A stretch of DNA of 64,000 nt from NCBI RefSeq assembly GCF_030294945.1, contig NZ_AP018448.1, positions 7,408,001 through 7,472,000 on the forward strand. The letters run 5' to 3'. Below, one piece after another: positions 7,934 through 15,630 of the stretch. Position numbers and translations under genes: made by a program. The stretch comes from Streptomyces graminofaciens (lineage in GTDB: Bacteria; Actinomycetota; Actinomycetes; Streptomycetales; Streptomycetaceae). Numbering within the stretch: position 1 is the stretch's first letter; the number at the start of each line of letters is the position of its first letter. The notes under the pieces were generated by a model that had not been told where the DNA came from, searched no databases, and saw nothing but the letters and a program-made list of their open reading frames with translations.

Positions 7934-8702
7934 ATGCCTGCAGGTGGACGGCCGACCGTGCGTAGTAGGCGCCTGGGTTCCGCGCTGAGGACGTATCGTC
8001 ATGCCGCCAAGCTGGACCAGCCGCAGGCGGCCGAGGTGATCGCCTCAAGTCAGGCCCGGATCAGCCGCATTGAGACCGGCCATGCGACGCCTCGCGTCAT
8101 CGAGGTTCGCCTGCTGCTGGACGCGTACGGCATCGCGGACCTAGAAGTCCGTGACAAATTGGAGGACTTGGCCAAACACTCGAAGAATCGGGGCTGGTGG
8201 CTGGAACACGCGGCGCACCTGCGGGCCGACTACCTCGATTACATCGCTCTGGAGGACGACGCGACGTACATCCGGGAGTGGCAGCCGCTTCTGGTGCCGG
8301 GGCTTCTGCAGACTCCAGCCTACGCAGAGGAAGTCATCGCGGCGACGCCTCACTACATCGCGCCCGAACGAATCGCTCAACTGGTGAAGGTGCGCGAGGG
8401 GCGACAGGCGAAGATCAAGGAAGGCGGGGCCACATACGCTGCCATCGTCTGGGAAGCGGCCATCGCCCACCCGGTCGTGAGCGGCGAGATTCACCGGGAG
8501 CAGTTGTCCGCGATCCTTGACGTGGGGAAGCGGCAGAATGTCACCGTGCAGGTGCTGCCGTTCAGCGCGGGAGCGATTGTGGGAGCCACCTCCGGTTTCT
8601 CCTCCTTCAGCTTCGAAGCCGAGCCGACCGTCGAAGCCGTAACCCTGGAGAACCTGCGGGGGACTTCGGTTCTTGAAGCTCCCGAGGATCTGGCGGCTTA
8701 CG
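7934..8702 (+). pseudogene. XRE-family regulator (DUF5753), 5' part, split by insertion
   Basis: The 256 intact codons encode an N-terminal Cro/C1-type HTH (about residues 15-70) followed by most of a DUF5753 domain (LVPGLLQTPAYAEEV; VLPFSAGA; LEAPEDLAAY). The start has a GAGGGGAG ribosome site. At codon 256 the homology stops where a mobile element begins. The frame runs on to 9127 through the element, antisense to the pentapeptide gene, adding about 155 meaningless residues. The missing C-terminus lies at 11131-11231 in the correct frame. Joining the two parts gives a 289-residue protein, normal for the family. Whether the truncated product still binds DNA is unknown. Confidence 0.88.
8698..8702 (+). 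repeat. 5-bp direct repeat (left), probable target duplication
   Basis: TTACG here is repeated at 11126-11130, at the other end of the mobile element. Removing the element and one copy restores the XRE reading frame exactly. Confidence 0.6.
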
Positions 8703-8703
8703 A

Positions 8704-8716
8704 CCTTGGGAGCGAT
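8704..8716 (+). repeat. Left 13-bp terminal inverted repeat
   Basis: CCTTGGGAGCGAT is a perfect inverted match to 11110-11122. It begins one base after the left direct repeat, exactly where the XRE homology ends. Confidence 0.75.
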
Positions 8717-8831
8717 ACCAGCCCCGGATCTGCCTGGCGGTCTGGGCCCCTGCGCGATCAGGACGCCGCTGAGGAGGAGTGGTGCCGTCAGGCGGATCGC
8801 GGTCGCCGCTGTCTTGACCGGCGTGTCTTGG

Positions 8832-10001
8832 TCAGGGAGTGGACCGCAGCGGTGGCGCCTGCCACGTCATCCCCGGGGGCTGGAGTAGGGGCGAGGGCTC
8901 GGGGCCAGGGTCATCGGTGTCGACGACTCCGGCGGCCGTGTGGTCGAAGTCGGCGGGCCAGCGGGTGTGCTCGCTGGCCACGGCGCCGGTCAGGCGTGCT
9001 TCGACAAGGTTGGCGGTGCTCAAGTCGGTGCCGCGCAAGTCGGCCATGCGGAGATCAGCGCGTTGGAAGACCGCTCCGTGGGCGACGGCCTTGCGCAGGT
9101 TCGCCTCGCGCAGGTCGGTCTCAGTGAAGTCGGCGTCACGCAAGTCGGTTTCGACCAGCTTCGCGCCCCGTAGGTCGGCCAGAATGCAGCGAGCCCGGCG
9201 GAGAATCGCAGTCGTGAGGTCGGCGTGCCGCAGGTTGACCGAGACCAGGGACGCCTGGGTCAGATTGGCGTGGTACAGGCCCGCGGCCTCCAGGCAAGCG
9301 CGGTCGAAGTTGACCTCGGGGAACCAGAGTCCGTCGCAGTCGGCCCGGCGCAAGTCGGTGATGCTGAGATTGACCCAGGACTGCTCCCGGTGCTGGCACA
9401 GCACGCCGAGCGCGGTCAGCGCCACCTGGGCGTCGGCGGCGCGAGTCTCCAGGGGTGCGATGTCGTTGATGGGCACGTCTGCCGCCGGTGATTCCGGCCC
9501 GGCGGGTGGCCAGGGCAGGTGCGTACGCAGATACGCGGCCTGGATGGAGATGATGGCCTCCCGGTCGCGGGCGGACTGCTCGGCGATCCGCCACAGCGCG
9601 TGCAACCCGCCGATGCGCACATCCAGCTTGTCGCTGCCGAGCTGGTCGACGGCCCGGCTGAATCGGTCGGTGACGTAGCCCTCCTGGGTGGCGCGCAAAC
9701 CGTCCTGACTCACCCGCAGTTGCCGCCAGGTGGCGTACGCGCCGAAGAGCACGACCAGGCCGCCGACCACCTGCAGAAGCGTCGTACGGACATCGTTCAC
9801 CGCCTTCAGTCGATCCTGTGCGGCGACGCTCGCCCCGGCGAGATCGTGGTCGACCACCACACCCGGCAGTACGACGAACACCGTGCCTAGAACGACCAGC
9901 CCCGCCGCCCCGGCCAGCAGAGCCACGGCTGCACGACGCCTGACCAGCCCGTCGCGCCATGCCCGCCGCCCGCGGTCCGGTTCCCCCATCTCCATGGGCA
10001 C
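8832..10001 (-). CDS. Membrane-anchored pentapeptide-repeat protein
   Basis: A 389-residue protein with two N-terminal membrane helices (about residues 24-50 and 73-92), a middle helical region, and a C-terminal stack of A(D/N)LXX-type pentapeptides (about 210-345: repeated units such as LRHADL, LRGAKL, LRDADF, LREANL). Pentapeptide repeats form a right-handed quadrilateral beta-helix, in some proteins a DNA mimic; here the membrane anchor argues for a scaffold or immunity-like role at the inner face. It lies inside the transposon and is divergent from the transposase with about 87 bases between the starts. Its presence there suggests it is carried cargo. Confidence 0.85.
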   Translation of the reverse strand: MPMEMGEPDRGRRAWRDGLVRRRAAVALLAGAAGLVVLGTVFVVLPGVVVDHDLAGASVAAQDRLKAVNDVRTTLLQVVGGLVVLFGAYATWRQLRVSQDGLRATQEGYVTDRFSRAVDQLGSDKLDVRIGGLHALWRIAEQSARDREAIISIQAAYLRTHLPWPPAGPESPAADVPINDIAPLETRAADAQVALTALGVLCQHREQSWVNLSITDLRRADCDGLWFPEVNFDRACLEAAGLYHANLTQASLVSVNLRHADLTTAILRRARCILADLRGAKLVETDLRDADFTETDLREANLRKAVAHGAVFQRADLRMADLRGTDLSTANLVEARLTGAVASEHTRWPADFDHTAAGVVDTDDPGPEPSPLLQPPGMTWQAPPLRSTP

Positions 10002-10088
10002 AGGAGCCTAGGCTCCACTCAGTAAACGATCAAGAGTGCTGTGGCACTGGCCCGTGACATGAGAACGGCCTTACGGGTTGGGTAAGTT

Positions 10089-11066
10089 GTGAGGTTTATT
10101 TGGGCCCGTGCGGCCTGTTCCCATCCTGCCCTGTCCGGGGTCCCGCGCGCACACTTCGGCGAGTTGCTCAAAGAACTCGCGCCCCGATGGCAGGCCGCGC
10201 GGGAGTCGGCGCTACACGAGCGGCGTGGCGGAGACCGGAGACGGGCGGCCGGCGCCGGGCCCAAGCAGCGCCTGGTCTTCGTCGACCGACTTCTGGTCAC
10301 GCTGGTCCACCTGCGGCTTGGGATCCCGCACGCCGCTCTAGCCGAGTTGTACGCAGTGGACCGCTCCACCGTCTCCGGAGCGATTCGCGAGGTCCGCCCG
10401 CTGCTGGCGGCCCGCGGCTTCGCCGTCCCGGACCGGCCGGGGGTGCGGCTGCGCACGCTGGAGGACCTGTTCGCCTACGCCGGCACGGAGGGCGTTGACC
10501 TGCGCATCGACGGCACCGAAGTGCAGGTCCGCCGCCCCCGCGCCCACCGCTCCGGCCGCAAGGCGTTCGTCTCCGGCAAGAAGAAGCAGAACACCATCAA
10601 GACCACCACCTTCAGTGACCCGCAGGGTCGCACCCTGTTCAGCGGCGTGGTCCGGCCGGGCCGCATGCACGACCAGACCGCCGTGCGCACCGAGGGCATC
10701 GCCGAGCAGTTCCTCCGGCACCCCAAGGTCAAGGCTGTAGTCGACGAGGGCTACCGGGGCCTGGCCAACGAGTTCCCCGGCCAGGTCAGTGCCCCGCCGA
10801 AGAAGCCGAAGGACGACGCGCCGCTGGGCGAGCACCACGCCTGGCGCGAGCAGCGACGCCGCCAGTCCTCCGCGCGGATCTGTGTGGAGCACACCAATGC
10901 CGAGTACAAGCAGTGGCGGCCCCTGCAGCGGTTCACCGGCCGCCGCGAGACCTACGCCGAGACTCACCTCGCGATCGCCACCCTGGTCTCTGACCGCTCC
11001 GCCCGGCGGGCGACCCGCCGCAAGGCGAGCACTGAGCTGGTGCTCGCCCGGCAGGCCGCCTGCTGA
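10089..11066 (+). CDS. DDE transposase (IS5-like, DDE_Tnp_4)
   Basis: A 325-residue transposase with an N-terminal helix-turn-helix (about 60-110, with the VDRSTVSGAI helix) and a DDE_Tnp_4 nuclease. Catalytic acids are visible in LRIDGTEV (first Asp), VVDEGYRGL (second Asp) and EHTNAEYKQW (Glu). No stop or frameshift interrupts it, so it looks functional. The annotated start is a GTG without a strong ribosome site; shorter starts are possible. It would act on the 13-bp inverted repeats at the ends of the element. A shorter, diverged relative is found at 12117-12234. Confidence 0.9.
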   Translation: MRFIWARAACSHPALSGVPRAHFGELLKELAPRWQAARESALHERRGGDRRRAAGAGPKQRLVFVDRLLVTLVHLRLGIPHAALAELYAVDRSTVSGAIREVRPLLAARGFAVPDRPGVRLRTLEDLFAYAGTEGVDLRIDGTEVQVRRPRAHRSGRKAFVSGKKKQNTIKTTTFSDPQGRTLFSGVVRPGRMHDQTAVRTEGIAEQFLRHPKVKAVVDEGYRGLANEFPGQVSAPPKKPKDDAPLGEHHAWREQRRRQSSARICVEHTNAEYKQWRPLQRFTGRRETYAETHLAIATLVSDRSARRATRRKASTELVLARQAAC

Positions 11067-11109
11067 TCACCCACCAGCCAACCCGCCAGGCCAGCACGCC
11101 CCGAACTCA

Positions 11110-11122
11110 ATCGCTCCCAAGG
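11110..11122 (-). repeat. Right 13-bp terminal inverted repeat
   Basis: ATCGCTCCCAAGG is the exact reverse complement of 8704-8716 and lies just past the transposase gene. Confidence 0.75.
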
Positions 11123-11125
11123 CTG

Positions 11126-11130
11126 TTACG
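11126..11130 (+). repeat. 5-bp direct repeat (right), probable target duplication
   Basis: Second copy of TTACG. The XRE coding frame resumes in the next base. Confidence 0.6.
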
Positions 11131-11231
11131 CCAATACATACGACCATCTACGATCGGCAGCGCTGGCACCGGACGCCAGTGCGCAGCTCATTCGGAGCGC
11201 ACTGCGAAGTAGCGAGGAAGACGCATCGTGA
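11131..11231 (+). pseudogene. XRE-family regulator (DUF5753), 3' part
   Basis: After the mobile element the XRE frame continues and encodes the family's C-terminus: a YDHLRSAAL-PDAS segment, then a short helix and a stop. The stop overlaps the GTG of the DUF397 gene (GTGA), the standard arrangement of these pairs and strong support that this fragment belongs with the 5' part at 7934-8702. It has no start of its own, so it is not expected to be translated separately, and coupled translation of the DUF397 gene is probably lost. Confidence 0.85.
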
Positions 11232-11425
11232 CCGAGGTCATAAGCCCCTTCTGGAAGTCGTCGTACACCGCAGGCGAGGGCAACTGCGTCGAGGTCGCTT
11301 TCACTTCCACCGGCGGCCGCGCCATCCGCGACAGCAAGAACCCCCACGGCCCCCTCCTCCACCTCACCCCCACCGGCTGGCGTGCCTTCCTCACCGCCAC
11401 CAAGGACGGCACCCTCGGCCTGTAA
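11228..11425 (+). CDS. DUF397 small protein
   Basis: A 65-residue protein with the DUF397 signature: a WKSSYT start, GNCVEVA in the middle and IRDSKNP before the C-terminal tail. DUF397 proteins are partners of XRE/DUF5753 regulators in Streptomyces, proposed to act like toxin/antitoxin or regulator/antagonist pairs related to the whiJ/bldB systems. The gene is intact with a GTG start, but its partner was split by the transposon, so it is now an orphan half of a broken pair. An intact pair of the same type is at 56198-57189. Confidence 0.85.
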   Translation: MTEVISPFWKSSYTAGEGNCVEVAFTSTGGRAIRDSKNPHGPLLHLTPTGWRAFLTATKDGTLGL

Positions 11426-11492
11426 CGACCTGGGGAGCAATTGAGCTCGACGTCGCGGCGGCCGTGTTGGGCGACGTTCCCTCTCCTGAGCC

Positions 11493-12035
11493 CTATTGCT
11501 TCCCCGGCCGCGACTTCGAGGCCGCTCGGATCAGATGCAGCTGCCCGATCTCAGCCACGTTCTTCATCAGTTCGGCGTTCAGCCAGGCGATCATGTGTCC
11601 GATGGTGTTGTCCGGCGGGGTCTGCCACGGCAGTGTGGAGGCTGCATCCAGATCGGCGTCGGTGAGTTTGTCGAGGACCGTCAGCCACTGGGTACGCAGC
11701 TCCTGTAACCAGGCGACGGCCGCCGGTCCGTTGCCGGGCCAGGTGATGTCGGTACGCTTCCGGGGCATACGTCCCTGCGCGTGATCGATGACAGTGCTCC
11801 ACCACCAGCCGATGTGCCAGCTCAGCCAGCCGATGGTGGGAACGGGAACGGGGTCGGGCTCGGTGTCGGCCCAGTCCGGCAGCCAGTTTCCGGCGGTGTC
11901 CGGGCGCACTGTCCACGACAAGTCAGTGGGCTCCCACAGAAAGTCCTCGGGTGCGAGCCGCTCCAGGTGGTACGTGAACAGTGACCAGGTCATGTCGAAC
12001 TGCCAACTCAGTAGCTCACGGCGGGGATTGTTCAT
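11493..12035 (-). CDS. DinB-superfamily protein
   Basis: A 180-residue protein of the DinB/YfiT four-helix-bundle superfamily. Three His in family positions are visible: FTYHLERL near residue 20, SWHIGWWW near residue 75 and IGHMIAWLN near residue 145; in DinB proteins these can bind a metal. Members include bacillithiol/mycothiol transferases and many of unknown activity. The start is the ATG at 12035. It is a single gene. Upstream (12036-12116) is a short gap, then an IS scrap. Confidence 0.8.
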   Translation of the reverse strand: MNNPRRELLSWQFDMTWSLFTYHLERLAPEDFLWEPTDLSWTVRPDTAGNWLPDWADTEPDPVPVPTIGWLSWHIGWWWSTVIDHAQGRMPRKRTDITWPGNGPAAVAWLQELRTQWLTVLDKLTDADLDAASTLPWQTPPDNTIGHMIAWLNAELMKNVAEIGQLHLIRAASKSRPGKQ

Positions 12036-12116
12036 CGTTCGATCCTCGCATGCTGCCCTGCCGGGCGGCATGGGATGAATTCACATGAGCGTCGCGGGCG
12101 AATGCGAAAGGCCGGG

Positions 12117-12234
12117 CGCCCCGGACGCAAGGCGTTTGTCTCCGGCAAGAAGAAGCAGAACACCATCAAGACGACCAGGTTCAGCGATCACCAGGGCCGT
12201 ACCCTGTTCTCCGGCGTGACACGGCCCGGCCGCA
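12117..12234 (+). pseudogene. Transposase fragment (relative of the 10089 transposase)
   Basis: About 40 codons match the middle of the intact transposase (GRKAFVSGKKKQN through the RPGR motif) but with many third-position differences, so this is an old relic of a related IS and not a recent copy of the neighbour. Similarity starts and stops abruptly. On the right it abuts a truncated VOC-type gene on the other strand at about 12235. Confidence 0.8.
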
Positions 12235-12235
12235 C

Positions 12236-12325
12236 CTTCAAGAAGTCGATGAGCCCGGCTGTGTCGCGCGAGATGATCCACGGCGTGACGGTGTGGTAGC
12301 CGTCCGGGATCGGTTTCACGGTCAT
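12236..12325 (-). pseudogene. Truncated VOC/PhnB-like gene (N-terminus only)
   Basis: On the minus strand an ATG at 12325, preceded by two GGAGG-type sequences (AGGAGGGA twice), opens a frame of about 30 codons: MTVKPIPDGYHTVTPWI, then IISRDTAGLIDFLK. This is the conserved start of PhnB-like glyoxalase/VOC proteins. The homology ends within a few bases of where the transposase fragment begins, so the rest of the gene was deleted when the IS was inserted or decayed. Confidence 0.65.
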
Positions 12326-12566
12326 CCGCTTCCCTCCTGATCCCTCCTGAGCGAGTGCTTCTCCCTCCGACGCTACGCAGCCTCTAGGTCAGGTTCTGGC
12401 CTATAAGGCCACCGATGGAGACACGTGGTCGGCCTCACGGCGCCGGGGCGGACGTGCGTCTGCATAGGCCTCTACGTAGAACCCCTGATGTGCCGACACG
12501 CCCGTCCCGGCGAGGATTGCGTGCTCACGTACTTTTCCCGGCCTGAGTGAGAGGGCGTCAGTTCCG

Positions 12567-13238
12567 ATGCTTCCGTGGATCATGTGGTCGGTCATCATCC
12601 TGGCGCCGTCCGTCGTCGGAGGAACCCTCGCGTTCCGTGCCGCGCGCCGGGCGAGCAAGGCGGACCGGGCGATGCGCGTGCTGGCCGAACGTCCCGGCTG
12701 GAGGCGGCTCGTGCCCGCCAAGGACGGCCTACCGTGGGCCGAGTACGCGGGCCACTTCCCCTGGCTGCTGCGGACCCATTACGGCACCGCCGTCGCCGGC
12801 CGTCTCGGCGAGCATCCGGTCACCGTCGCCAGGCTCTGGGAACCCGTCGGGCAACGGGACATGCAGCACTGGCTGGTCGTCTGCTTCGACGTGCCGGACA
12901 GCGGGCCGATGCTGCGTCTGGAGCGGCACTGGAGCGCGGCGGAGCTCGACCTCCGCTTCTCCGGGGAGATTCCGTACCTGGTACTGAGCAACGACCGTGC
13001 GGCGATGACCGAGCGGTTCTACGCCTCGGATCTGCCGGAACGGCTGACGCGGTTCGCCGGACCGGCGGTCTCGCACGCGAAGTTCGGGGTGTGCTTCGTC
13101 TACCCGATGCCGGACGTGGTGGACTTGGGCAGTCTCCTGAACGAACTGGCCGCCATGGTCCCGGACCTCGCCGCACTCGCCCGGTTCGCCGAACCGTCCG
13201 CACCGTCCGCACCGGAGGAGCCGCAGGACGCCTCCTAG
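12567..13238 (+). CDS. Hypothetical membrane-anchored protein
   Basis: A 223-residue protein with one N-terminal membrane helix (about residues 3-25) followed by a cytoplasmic-looking globular domain and a Pro/Ala/Glu tail. I recognise no family. Content and codon use are ordinary for the chromosome. It is a single gene downstream of the IS-scarred stretch; the 241 bases before it contain no gene, no hairpin and no repeat that I could see. Confidence 0.65.
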   Translation: MLPWIMWSVIILAPSVVGGTLAFRAARRASKADRAMRVLAERPGWRRLVPAKDGLPWAEYAGHFPWLLRTHYGTAVAGRLGEHPVTVARLWEPVGQRDMQHWLVVCFDVPDSGPMLRLERHWSAAELDLRFSGEIPYLVLSNDRAAMTERFYASDLPERLTRFAGPAVSHAKFGVCFVYPMPDVVDLGSLLNELAAMVPDLAALARFAEPSAPSAPEEPQDAS

Positions 13239-13353
13239 GGCCGATGCCGGTGGTGCGGTGTACTGAGCTTGACGCTTAACGTCGGTGAGGTCCGATCCGA
13301 CCCCACAGGCTCAGCCACTACACCTCCAACAGCCAGAACGAACGTCACCGCCC

Positions 13354-13455
13354 ATCCAACCGGAGCGCTTCGACACCGTCCTCCCCGCCAACCGGGCCCG
13401 GCTCGACGCCGTCGAGTAGTTGGCCGAGCTCGCCGACGAGGCCGGGCTGACCATG
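13354..13455 (+). pseudogene. Aldo/keto reductase relic
   Basis: A run of about 34 codons reads PERFDTVLPANRARLDAVE, then a TAG at 13417-13419, then LAELADEAGLTMIQ in the same frame. The pattern ...LPANxxxLDAVExLAxLAxEAGLT.. is the C-terminal third of AKR/YajO-type aldo-keto reductases. Upstream and downstream homology is gone. Interpreted as a decayed gene remnant between two intact genes; this is recognition by eye only. Confidence 0.4.
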
Positions 13456-13488
13456 ATCCAGCGTCGCACGACGGGTCGCCGACGAGCT

Positions 13489-15630
13489 TCAGCGACGGCT
13501 GAGGTCCCGGCGTACCCGCAGATGGTCCTGGAGCCGCGCATGGCGGAACTGGTACACCGCCCCCGCCCGGCGCAGTACGTCCCGGTCGCAGGCGTCCTCC
13601 AGGAACGCCACCAGCCGCCAGGGCAGACGGCCCGTCAACGGCAGCCAGATACGGGCCAGCGCCACCCACTGGCCCCACGCCGTGAGACACAGCCCGTAGC
13701 CGAGCCCGGCGCCGAACGCGCCCTCGATGCCGAAGACGAGCCCGAGCTGGAGGCTGCGGAGCGGGGTCTCGGTGAACGTCGCCCCGAGCCCCGCGACGAG
13801 TCCGCACACGAGGGCCCAGCCGAGGAGATGGGAGATCACATTCGCCCGGTTCTCCCGCAACAGGTCGGCGCAGCTGGGGGACTTCTTCCACTTGACGGGG
13901 GTCTCCAGCCAGGCCATCAGCGCCATCGCGATCCCGGCCGAGAGCCCGATCGTGAGCGGGAACTGGGCCGCGGCCACGAGCCCGCCCCCGAGTCCGTCGT
14001 CGAGCCCGGCCGACGGCAGGAGAAGCCGGTCCATGAGCACGAAGGCGAGCGCGATCCCGAAGCCGAGCAGGCTGCCCAGCACGACCTTGTGCGAGAACCC
14101 CTTGTCCGGCCGCCGATCACGGGTGAACAGCCGGGCCCGTACGGGCCGTGGCTTCAGCAGCTCGGAGTCGGTGCCGTCGGCACGCCAGTACACATAGCCG
14201 AGGGCCAGCCCGAACACGAGTCCGTGCAGCAGCCCCACGACCAGGCCGCGCCGGATCGCGAACCCGAGTCCGTACGAGGTGGCGACCAGGTTCACGGGGA
14301 TGTTCCCGATCGCGGTGGTGAGCGCCATGGACAGCCCCGCCATGAACGCGATCACGGCGGTGCGTGCCCGGCGGCTCATCGACGTGCCGAGCTCCCACCA
14401 GGTCAGGTCGGTCCGGCCGGCCAGATGCTCGGCGAGGTACCCGAGCCAGTGCTCGGCCCGTTCCGGGTCCCAGCCGACCCGCTTCGCCCCGTGGACCTGC
14501 TTGTCCTCGTAGGCCGCCGGGACGAAGCTGCTCAGCAGGTGTTCCTCGATGCTCTCCCGGGTGCGGAACCGGCCCTTCCGTAGCAGTTCGTTCGGGCTGC
14601 GTCGCGCGCCCTCGGGCCTGCTTCCGTCCGCTCCGCCCGGCCGCTCGCGGTAGATGTCACGGGCCAGGGCGACCATCAACGGCGTGGTCAGCACCCTGCG
14701 GAGATCCTTGGTGGCCCGGGCGCCGGCCGGGTCGCTCAGCCTGGCCAGCACCTCCTTCCACTCGGGCTTGACGACCTTGGCGCTGCCGGATTCCAGATAC
14801 TCCGCCGAGTCCTCCGGGACGAGCGGGGTGAGCCTGATCGCGGCGGCCCGCTCCAGACCCCGGGTGCCGTCCGTCGCGGAGGCGTACTGTCCGGTGCGGC
14901 TTGTCAGGACCAAGGGCATGTCGATGCGGGAGAGTCGTTTCAGCGCCTTCACCCGGAGGCCTTTGGCGATCTCGTCGAAGCCGTCCAGTACGGGCAGGAC
15001 GCGCCGCTTGCGGAGCAGCTCGGCGGCGAGTGTCCCGCCGCCGGCAGCGGGCCTCGCCAGGTTGGGATGGTCACGGATCAGCAGGCCGGTCAGCCACGTC
15101 TCCAGCGGTTCCTCGGGATTCCACGACCCCAGGCTGAAGATCTCCGGAACGGGTTCGCCCGGGCTTGGGTGCTTGAGGAGTTCCAGTACGAGCAGCAGGC
15201 TCAGACTGCTCTTCCCCGAGCCGGCTTCGCCCAGCACCACGAGCCGGCGGGTGGGGACGCGCCGGTAGACCTCGGCGATCGCGGCGGTCTCGCGCAGATT
15301 TCCGGCCAGGACCAGCGGAACGGCCTTCTCCCCGAGTGGGACGTCACAGATGTTCTCCCAGTGGTCCATCAGGGAGTCGCGCGCCGTCGTCCAGTGCACG
15401 GGAAGCCGCCGTTTGCCCACCAGGCCGCGCTGTTCCAGCTCGGGCTGCCAGCGGTATCTGACCTCGTCGGCGAGTACGTCCTCGGGCGACCGGCCCGGTG
15501 CCCCGTAGAGGTGGGTGTGGTTGTTCTGTGTGCCGACCTGAGTCACCGGCCCGTTGAAGGTGCCCCCGCTGATCTCGTTGTTCACCGTGATGTCGGGGGA
15601 CTCGTCGGGCTCGGGGGACACGTCAGTCAT
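13489..15630 (-). CDS. NACHT/STAND NTPase with RHIM-like N-terminus and membrane domain
   Basis: A 713-residue protein in four parts. Residues 14-43 form a short Asn/Gly-rich segment containing GPVTQVGTQN, close to the (I/V)Q(I/V)GxxN core of RHIM/bacterial amyloid signalling motifs. A NACHT-type NTPase follows, with Walker A GEAGSGKSS (134-142) and Walker B VLPVLDGFDE (211-220). Several hydrophobic segments (about 425-640) look like five to seven membrane helices. The C-terminus ends with YQFRHARLQDHL, typical of streptomycete NACHT membrane proteins. It overlaps the upstream DUF6801-like gene by eight bases. Proposed role: signal-sensing switch, possibly cell-death or phage-defence related. 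Confidence 0.85.
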   Translation of the reverse strand: MTDVSPEPDESPDITVNNEISGGTFNGPVTQVGTQNNHTHLYGAPGRSPEDVLADEVRYRWQPELEQRGLVGKRRLPVHWTTARDSLMDHWENICDVPLGEKAVPLVLAGNLRETAAIAEVYRRVPTRRLVVLGEAGSGKSSLSLLLVLELLKHPSPGEPVPEIFSLGSWNPEEPLETWLTGLLIRDHPNLARPAAGGGTLAAELLRKRRVLPVLDGFDEIAKGLRVKALKRLSRIDMPLVLTSRTGQYASATDGTRGLERAAAIRLTPLVPEDSAEYLESGSAKVVKPEWKEVLARLSDPAGARATKDLRRVLTTPLMVALARDIYRERPGGADGSRPEGARRSPNELLRKGRFRTRESIEEHLLSSFVPAAYEDKQVHGAKRVGWDPERAEHWLGYLAEHLAGRTDLTWWELGTSMSRRARTAVIAFMAGLSMALTTAIGNIPVNLVATSYGLGFAIRRGLVVGLLHGLVFGLALGYVYWRADGTDSELLKPRPVRARLFTRDRRPDKGFSHKVVLGSLLGFGIALAFVLMDRLLLPSAGLDDGLGGGLVAAAQFPLTIGLSAGIAMALMAWLETPVKWKKSPSCADLLRENRANVISHLLGWALVCGLVAGLGATFTETPLRSLQLGLVFGIEGAFGAGLGYGLCLTAWGQWVALARIWLPLTGRLPWRLVAFLEDACDRDVLRRAGAVYQFRHARLQDHLRVRRDLSRR

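Larger units (their letters stand above)
8703..11125. mobile_element. 2.4-kb transposon with passenger pentapeptide-repeat gene
   Basis: About 2.4 kb bounded by perfect 13-bp inverted repeats and a 5-bp direct repeat, inserted in an XRE regulator gene. It contains a rightward DDE transposase and a leftward membrane pentapeptide-repeat gene. An IS of this transposase type is usually just over 1 kb with only the transposase, so the second gene looks like a passenger. The right inverted repeat is three bases from the direct repeat, the left only one, so the exact ends are uncertain by a few bases. The alternative is an IS next to an older insertion, but the matching repeats lie at the outer ends of the whole segment. 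Confidence 0.75.

Noticed and set aside
8139..9127. XRE protein with a natural 155-residue C-terminal extension
   Set aside because: The extension is the antisense of the pentapeptide gene and the transposon end, has no motif, and the true C-terminus is found at 11131-11231.
10063..10088. Left end of a minimal IS around the transposase only (AACGGCCTTACGGG)
   Set aside because: Its match to the right end is partial and short, whereas a perfect 13-bp inverted repeat lies at 8704, at the exact point where the host gene is broken.
13420..14583. Plus-strand open frame of almost 390 codons across the NACHT gene
   Set aside because: Composition is Arg/Pro/Glu-rich with no motif, while the minus-strand frame has Walker motifs and membrane helices.
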